Shown: positions 6,777 to 9,991 of the stretch, piece by piece | How the letters are laid out: each line of letters starts with the position of its first letter | How positions within the stretch are numbered: the stretch's first letter is position 1 | Assembly: GCA_964549765.1 (NCBI GenBank) | Contig: CAZJWR010000098.1 | Span: 1-9,991 of the forward strand | Length of the DNA stretch: 9,991 nt | Direction: 5' to 3' | Source: CAZJWR01 sp964549765 | GTDB lineage: Bacteria; Zixibacteria; MSB-5A5; GN15; JAAZOE01 | The notes under the pieces: model-generated | The model's database searches: none | Seen by the model: only the letters and a program-made list of their open reading frames with translations | Told to the model about the DNA's origin: nothing | Translations under genes and position numbers: made by a program

Positions 6777-8191
6777 CCAGCCGATCCTTTCTGTTTCGCG
6801 GCCATTTGTGTTGCGGTTATGGAGACGGCTTCCGCATCCCGGGATGCCATAAGCAGCCGGTGATATATGCCAAGCATGTGCCGGTATTCGGGGTTGAAAA
6901 ATTGTCCCGGATGAAAGACCACGCTCAGTGCCCCGCCGACGCGGCTTAGATGCCGAAGCAGTCTGGAGAATCTGTCGATGCATCTATCGCCGTATTGATC
7001 CACAAGCACGGCATCCATGATCGTAATGGGGACTTCCCAAATATCGAGCGTTTTTCTTGCCGCCGGATCGAATGCCCGAAAACATCCGGCGATCCCGTTG
7101 CGGTAGCCGATGCGATCGGCATAGCCGGATGATTCATCGACGGTGATTCCGTGGCGGGAAAGGAAGGGCAGCGATTTTGCCGGGTCGAATCGCAGGTAAT
7201 GGGCACGGCCGACGGTGACGGATGCGCCGACGATTTCATCCAGTTGAGCCTTCTGGGCGTCAAATCGTCGATCGTCGAGAAAAGTATTGTAGTTGTAATG
7301 CATGCCGACATCCCATCCGGGAGGAATGCGCTTCACCAAATCGCGAACCGCCGCCTGTGTGCTGCGCGCGCCGAATCGTCCGCGGTCGCCGTTCAGCATA
7401 TAGAACGTGGAGGAAAATCCGAAGCATCGCTCGATGTCGATCATTCCGGTGGCGTTATCGAAATAGAAGCGCCGAGGGGTTAACGTATTGCGTGCGATCC
7501 ACCAGATGTTGTCGACCCTGGGAAGGCGAAATCGTAGCAGCGGCAACGCCACGCGCACCGCGCGCACCGATTGGGTCCAGATGTCGTTACCCATCAGAAT
7601 GTCGCAGTCATGCGATAACACGACGGCGGGCGCTTTGGGCATGCCATCCAATGCGAAACATGGCTCATCCGATTGCCGGAGCCCGACTATGGCGCCGACC
7701 AGGGCGGCGACGGCTTCGTTGAATGCCGGGACTTCCAGAAGGTCACTATCCGATCGCGGGCTGAAAGCCGCGATGAAGCGGCCATGGCGATCCTTGCGCG
7801 GTGATTCAGTTTCCTCGCCAAATGTCAGCAGATGAAAAAGATTTCCGAACAGGTTCCAAGCCGGGATTAGCGTCCCGGCGCGGTTCCGATACCATAGCGG
7901 CGTGGCTTCATCGGGGATGGATTGCCAGCTATCATTATCGGGTGTGGCGACGCGATTCCACAGGGTGAGATGCGTACCGTTAAATTTGACTGTGTACGGC
8001 GATTCGGGTACGCGCGGGACAGGGATATCATAAGGGATGGCAACGATCTTCTCGTCAAGAGAGGAAATCTCGTTCTGCCGGACAAAACGCGCCAGCCCGT
8101 TTTCGAATGCCGCCGCCGTCGCATCATCGAAAAAAAGGGAAATATGCCGGACGATCTGGCTCCTGAGGTATTGAGCTTCCGGTGGCAACAT
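6773..8191 (-). CDS. DUF7033 / polysaccharide deacetylase-like protein
   Basis: A 472-residue soluble protein without a signal peptide. The N-terminal 170 residues resemble the DUF7033 domain that precedes divergent NodB-type deacetylases: a stretch LIPAWNLFGNLFHLLTFGEE at 108-127, then DRHGRF at 134-139 and a Pro-containing helix start. The catalytic-like part starts at VVLSHDCDIL (190-199), where H194, D195 and D197 correspond to the usual HDVD motif. DVGMHYNYN (294-302) supplies H298 like the 'GxH' metal site. GYADRIGYRNGIAG (356-369), IWEVPITIMD (384-393) and VVFHPGQFF (424-432, H427) complete the pattern. It may deacetylate or otherwise process a surface polysaccharide. The start is the ATG sharing one base with the upstream stop (TGATG), preceded by AAGGAG; a longer in-frame extension into the GNAT gene is rejected. 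It is flanked by GNAT and TspO genes in one operon. Confidence 0.8.
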   Translation of the reverse strand: MLPPEAQYLRSQIVRHISLFFDDATAAAFENGLARFVRQNEISSLDEKIVAIPYDIPVPRVPESPYTVKFNGTHLTLWNRVATPDNDSWQSIPDEATPLWYRNRAGTLIPAWNLFGNLFHLLTFGEETESPRKDRHGRFIAAFSPRSDSDLLEVPAFNEAVAALVGAIVGLRQSDEPCFALDGMPKAPAVVLSHDCDILMGNDIWTQSVRAVRVALPLLRFRLPRVDNIWWIARNTLTPRRFYFDNATGMIDIERCFGFSSTFYMLNGDRGRFGARSTQAAVRDLVKRIPPGWDVGMHYNYNTFLDDRRFDAQKAQLDEIVGASVTVGRAHYLRFDPAKSLPFLSRHGITVDESSGYADRIGYRNGIAGCFRAFDPAARKTLDIWEVPITIMDAVLVDQYGDRCIDRFSRLLRHLSRVGGALSVVFHPGQFFNPEYRHMLGIYHRLLMASRDAEAVSITATQMAAKQKGSAG

Positions 8192-9303
8192 CAGCCGAGC
8201 ACTCCTTCGGTAAAGATGCGGCTGATATACCAGTCCTGTCCGTCGATATGGGCCGGGCGGGCTTTGCTCTCCGGGCAATTGTACAGCACGAAGGAGAATC
8301 CGCGCTTGATATGATAGAAGCCGATTGTTTTGGCGACTTTGCCGACGAGTTTGTCGAAGGGGTGATCGTTGACCCGCCAGCCGCGGATGCCCGAAGCGCC
8401 CATATTACGGGTGCCGATAACGGCTTCGATCAAAAGTGTCCTGACAATATCCCCGATGCCGTGGTTGTCGTCACCGACGGCCATCAGATCGACCAGGTAG
8501 CCCATACCGTCGTCGGCGATGGTATAGGCCGCCCATCCCTGCAGTTCACCATCGCGATAAGCGCCCTTGACGATGCTCCGGGCGTAGGGATTATCGAATA
8601 ATCGCCATTGCAGGTATTGTGCGTCGCGATAGACCGTGGTGCCGCCGTAATGATCGATGAATCGGCGGCAGAGATCGCCGGCCTGCTCATCGGCACGCGG
8701 CATGGTTTGTATTTTCAAGCCGTCGAGAGTATTCTTTCGGCTATGGGTCATTTTCACCGCACTGACCGTTTGGGCGATCCCGGCCGCCGCCCGAGCCAGG
8801 CCGATTTTGATTTTTGCCGTCGAATTTTCTTTGGCACCATGCCCGTCCTTGCCCATCATCGATACCACGGCGCGAGTTGAGAAGGGGGTGAAAATTTGTT
8901 CGGTTTTGGAGGGGAATATAAATCCCAGCGGGGCCAGCGCTTTGACCGCCGCGGTAAATCCCCAGATGCAGGCGAAACGGCGCTCCTCGGCGTATCGGAA
9001 GAGGAGGTCATACATTTTCTCGAAAAGGTGTTTTCCCCGATATTCGGGCGCCAGCAGCGTTGCCTCCGATTTGGCCGTCCAATAGACGCCGTCACGGTCG
9101 ATCATGCGGATGGGAATGAAGGCCTGCGTCCCGACGATGTTGCCGCCGTCCTCGATGACGGCGTACGGAATCGGCTTTTTGTCGTAGGTATTTTCGGCGA
9201 ATTCCCAGTGCCATTGGCGGAGAGTATGGTTTTCGCCGTAGATTCGATTTCGAAAGTCATTGCAGAGGTGTTCTTCGCCGTCCGCAATCAACCGTATTTC
9301 CAT
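8191..9303 (-). CDS. GNAT-family N-acyltransferase with two GNAT-like halves
   Basis: A 370-residue cytoplasmic protein. The N-terminal half has a GNAT acetyl-CoA loop, APEYRGKHLFEKMYDLL at 85-101, and the family's 'K-x-x-x-x-LGF' end at 121-128. The C-terminal half (about 205-340) includes VYRDAQYLQWRLFDNP at 224-239, a pattern I associate with the second domain of GNAT proteins from exopolysaccharide clusters, followed by a GELQGWAAY strand. The likely role is acylation of an amino sugar or peptide during envelope polysaccharide synthesis; the deacetylase-like protein next to it supports that. It is the first gene of the unit and overlaps the next by one base (TGATG). GGGAG lies six bases before the ATG, and a promoter candidate sits about 50 bases upstream. 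Substrate unknown. Confidence 0.8.
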   Translation of the reverse strand: MEIRLIADGEEHLCNDFRNRIYGENHTLRQWHWEFAENTYDKKPIPYAVIEDGGNIVGTQAFIPIRMIDRDGVYWTAKSEATLLAPEYRGKHLFEKMYDLLFRYAEERRFACIWGFTAAVKALAPLGFIFPSKTEQIFTPFSTRAVVSMMGKDGHGAKENSTAKIKIGLARAAAGIAQTVSAVKMTHSRKNTLDGLKIQTMPRADEQAGDLCRRFIDHYGGTTVYRDAQYLQWRLFDNPYARSIVKGAYRDGELQGWAAYTIADDGMGYLVDLMAVGDDNHGIGDIVRTLLIEAVIGTRNMGASGIRGWRVNDHPFDKLVGKVAKTIGFYHIKRGFSFVLYNCPESKARPAHIDGQDWYISRIFTEGVLG

Positions 9304-9344
9304 GCCATGCTCCCACCGGTGCTTGACGAGTTAGAAGGCGCAAT

Positions 9345-9358
9345 CGGCGCCGGTGTAC
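9345..9358. repeat. 14-bp direct repeat, copy A
   Basis: CGGCGCCGGTGTAC, identical to 9482-9495. This copy sits at the expected transcription start of the GNAT operon. The core CGGCGCCG is itself palindromic. Confidence 0.6.
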
Positions 9359-9388
9359 ATAATACACGAGAGCGGATATTTGTCGCAA
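9359..9388 (-). promoter_or_regulatory. Candidate promoter for the GNAT-deacetylase-TspO operon
   Basis: On the minus strand -35 TTGCGA (9383-9388, four of six), an 18-base spacer and -10 TATTAT (9359-9364, five of six). Transcription would start near 9352, leaving a leader of about 49 bases. The -10 lies inside the small inverted repeat GTGTA-CATAA-TACAC (9353-9367). Confidence 0.5.
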
Positions 9389-9460
9389 GGATTTATTTCC
9401 CCGGGCCGACAGGGGTGCCGGTCAAGCCGCAAAGCATGGGAACTCTGCCTGAAAGAAATG

Positions 9461-9477
9461 TATAACGTGACGTTATA
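9461..9477. promoter_or_regulatory. Perfect 17-bp palindrome, probable operator
   Basis: TATAACGT-G-ACGTTATA has eight-base arms around a single central G. It lies between the divergent GNAT operon and ferredoxin gene. It overlaps a plus-strand TATAAT (9474-9479) that has no convincing -35. The size and symmetry fit a homodimeric repressor or activator site; the protein cannot be named from sequence alone. Confidence 0.5.
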
Positions 9478-9481
9478 ATGA

Positions 9482-9495
9482 CGGCGCCGGTGTAC
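9482..9495. repeat. 14-bp direct repeat, copy B
   Basis: CGGCGCCGGTGTAC, identical to 9345-9358 and 137 bases from it in the same orientation. It lies immediately beside the 17-bp palindrome at 9461-9477. Confidence 0.6.
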
Positions 9496-9541
9496 TATCG
9501 AGGTCTAATGCATGCTGGCGGAAATATGGCCGGGTGGACCG

Positions 9542-9587
9542 ATTTCCGCAATATTCTCCTTGCATATTTGCGGAAATTTTGTATATC
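9542..9587 (+). promoter_or_regulatory. Candidate ferredoxin promoter with overlapping inverted repeat
   Basis: TTGCAT (9560-9565), a 16-base spacer and TATATC (9582-9587) form the best promoter near the ferredoxin gene. An inverted repeat ATTTCCGCAA (9542-9551) / TTGCGGAAAT (9568-9577) spans the -35 and spacer. A third copy of the half-site, GCGGAAAT, lies at 9518-9525. The overlap would let a DNA-binding protein block or aid polymerase. Both hexamers are imperfect. Confidence 0.4.
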
Positions 9588-9622
9588 TCGCCAAAGGAAT
9601 TTGAACCGGCCTCGCCCTCGGG

Positions 9623-9647
9623 CGGCCAAAAATGGAAAAAATGGCCG
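9623..9647 (+). other. Hairpin in the ferredoxin leader
   Basis: CGGCCA (9623-9628) pairs with TGGCCG (9642-9647) around a 13-base A-rich loop. It ends eight bases before the AGGAGG of the ferredoxin gene, so it could stabilise the message or affect ribosome access. There is no T run after it. Confidence 0.4.
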
Positions 9648-9655
9648 AACCATTT

Positions 9656-9661
9656 AGGAGG
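9656..9661 (+). promoter_or_regulatory. Shine-Dalgarno of the ferredoxin gene
   Basis: AGGAGG eight bases before the ATG at 9670; it fixes the start of this short gene. Confidence 0.85.
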
Positions 9662-9669
9662 ATGGAGTC

Positions 9670-9861
9670 ATGAAGGTAAAAGTCGACCACGAACTGTGCA
9701 GCGGCGACGGTATTTGCGTCGAGGTTTGCCCCGAAGTTTTCGAGATGAACGAGGACGATCAGGCCATCGTTCTTGTCGAGACAGTTCCGGCCGAACATGA
9801 AGATGCTGTCCGCGAGGCCGCCGAAAGCTGCCCGGAAGGCTGCATCTATATCGAAGAATAA
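9670..9861 (+). CDS. Small single-cluster ferredoxin with Asp in place of one ligand Cys
   Basis: A 63-residue soluble electron carrier. The cluster motif is C10-SG-D13-GI-C16-VEV-C20-P near the N-terminus and C54-P near the C-terminus. In single-cluster ferredoxins of the Pyrococcus furiosus type, the second ligand is Asp, the next Cys after the binding loop (C20 here) joins a disulfide, and the remote Cys (C54 here) is the fourth ligand. D13 stands where that Asp is. The Cys that would pair with C20 is replaced by Ala at about 46, and an extra Cys is present at 58. The central part is very acidic (FEMNEDDQA), normal for ferredoxins. It is a single-gene unit with its own leader and terminator, so its redox partners are not shown by context. 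The short length is normal for the type. Confidence 0.93.
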   Translation: MKVKVDHELCSGDGICVEVCPEVFEMNEDDQAIVLVETVPAEHEDAVREAAESCPEGCIYIEE

Positions 9862-9872
9862 ATGCCGATTTT

Positions 9873-9890
9873 GGCCGTATCGTTACGGCC
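9873..9890 (+). other. Hairpin downstream of the ferredoxin gene
   Basis: GGCCGTA-TCGT-TACGGCC is a perfect seven-pair stem with a four-base loop, 11 bases after the stop codon. It lacks a T run, so it probably protects the 3' end or supports the terminator that follows. Confidence 0.55.
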
Positions 9891-9898
9891 TTGAATTG

Positions 9899-9929
9899 AA
9901 AAGGACGGGTAATGCCCCGTCCTTTTTTT
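9899..9929 (+). terminator. Strong rho-independent terminator of the ferredoxin gene
   Basis: GGACGGG (9903-9909) pairs with CCCGTCC (9916-9922) around TAATGC. Flanking AAAA/TTTT pairs extend the stem, and seven T follow (9923-9929). Confidence 0.9.
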
Positions 9930-9962
9930 GTTTGCGGTTTTTATGCGGTCGAAGACAGAACA

Positions 9963-9980
9963 CCACGGCTTTAGCCGTGG
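9963..9980. mobile_element. Hairpin resembling an IS200/IS605-family end (element would lie to the right)
   Basis: CCACGGCT-TT-AGCCGTGG is a perfect eight-pair hairpin followed by ATGAATGAG. Read on the minus strand this is CTCATTCAT followed by the hairpin, a form I associate with the subterminal hairpins of IS200/IS605 elements (Y1 transposase TnpA and/or TnpB). No transposase gene is in the window, so the element or a remnant would lie beyond 9991. It could instead be a REP-type hairpin. Confidence 0.45.
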
Positions 9981-9991
9981 ATGAATGAGCC

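Noticed and set aside
6777..6983. N-terminal extension of TspO
   Set aside because: It overlaps the end of the deacetylase-like gene out of frame, family length fits the start at 6776, and AAGGA plus the ATGA overlap mark that start.
9323..9363. Plus-strand promoter TTGACG...CATAAT
   Set aside because: Each hexamer is good, but they are separated by 29 bases, far from the 16-18 needed.
8896..9465. 189-codon plus-strand frame running from inside the GNAT gene into the intergenic region
   Set aside because: Antisense to a supported gene and without ribosome binding site or domain; the palindromic elements at its end are better read as regulatory.

Overview
The window looks like a piece of a Gram-negative bacterial chromosome. 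An outer-membrane beta-barrel protein has a signal peptide and a C-terminal Phe, and several genes use strong AGGAGG ribosome binding sites. Base composition is moderately GC-rich and even. The DUF7033-type deacetylase-like protein and the initiator tRNA ending in CCCCGCT-A-CCA would fit an uncultured lineage of the wider FCB group, but that placement is a weak inference. I see no phage, plasmid or defence genes. The only mobile-element signal is a hairpin at the right edge resembling an IS200/IS605 end.

Left block (1-4010). The window opens inside an initiator tRNA-fMet followed by a terminator and a structured tail. A minus-strand cluster follows. A soluble HisKA_3-type histidine kinase overlaps a NarL-type response regulator by 17 bases. 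After a 143-base gap comes an Amt ammonium channel, then a TorF/TIGR02001-like outer-membrane protein 24 bases downstream. The layout suggests nitrogen acquisition under two-component control, with no PII (GlnK) gene here. On the far side of the kinase (3876-4002) lies a diverged copy of the tRNA tail, terminator and downstream hairpin. The amt/two-component cluster is therefore bracketed by two related tRNA-derived modules about 3.85 kb apart.

Middle block (4073-6353). A minus-strand pair, a small bacterial PH-like protein and a chloramphenicol-phosphotransferase-like P-loop kinase, is coupled through a TAATG junction behind a good sigma-70-type promoter. Divergent from it is a polytopic membrane protein of unknown function with a loose GT-C glycosyltransferase look. 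Both this gene and the histidine kinase lack a Shine-Dalgarno sequence and have a -10-like hexamer exactly six bases before an ATG, as expected for leaderless transcripts.

Right block (6300-9991). A tight minus-strand operon encodes a double-GNAT-like acyltransferase, a DUF7033/polysaccharide-deacetylase-like protein and a TspO/MBR membrane protein, joined by TGATG and ATGA overlaps. The first two suggest modification of a surface polysaccharide. The TspO gene overlaps the convergent membrane-protein gene by 54 bases. A 366-base divergent intergenic region holds a perfect 17-bp palindrome, a 14-bp direct repeat and a larger inverted repeat over the likely promoter of a plus-strand gene for a small single-cluster ferredoxin with an Asp in place of one ligand Cys. 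That gene ends at a strong terminator just before the IS-like hairpin.
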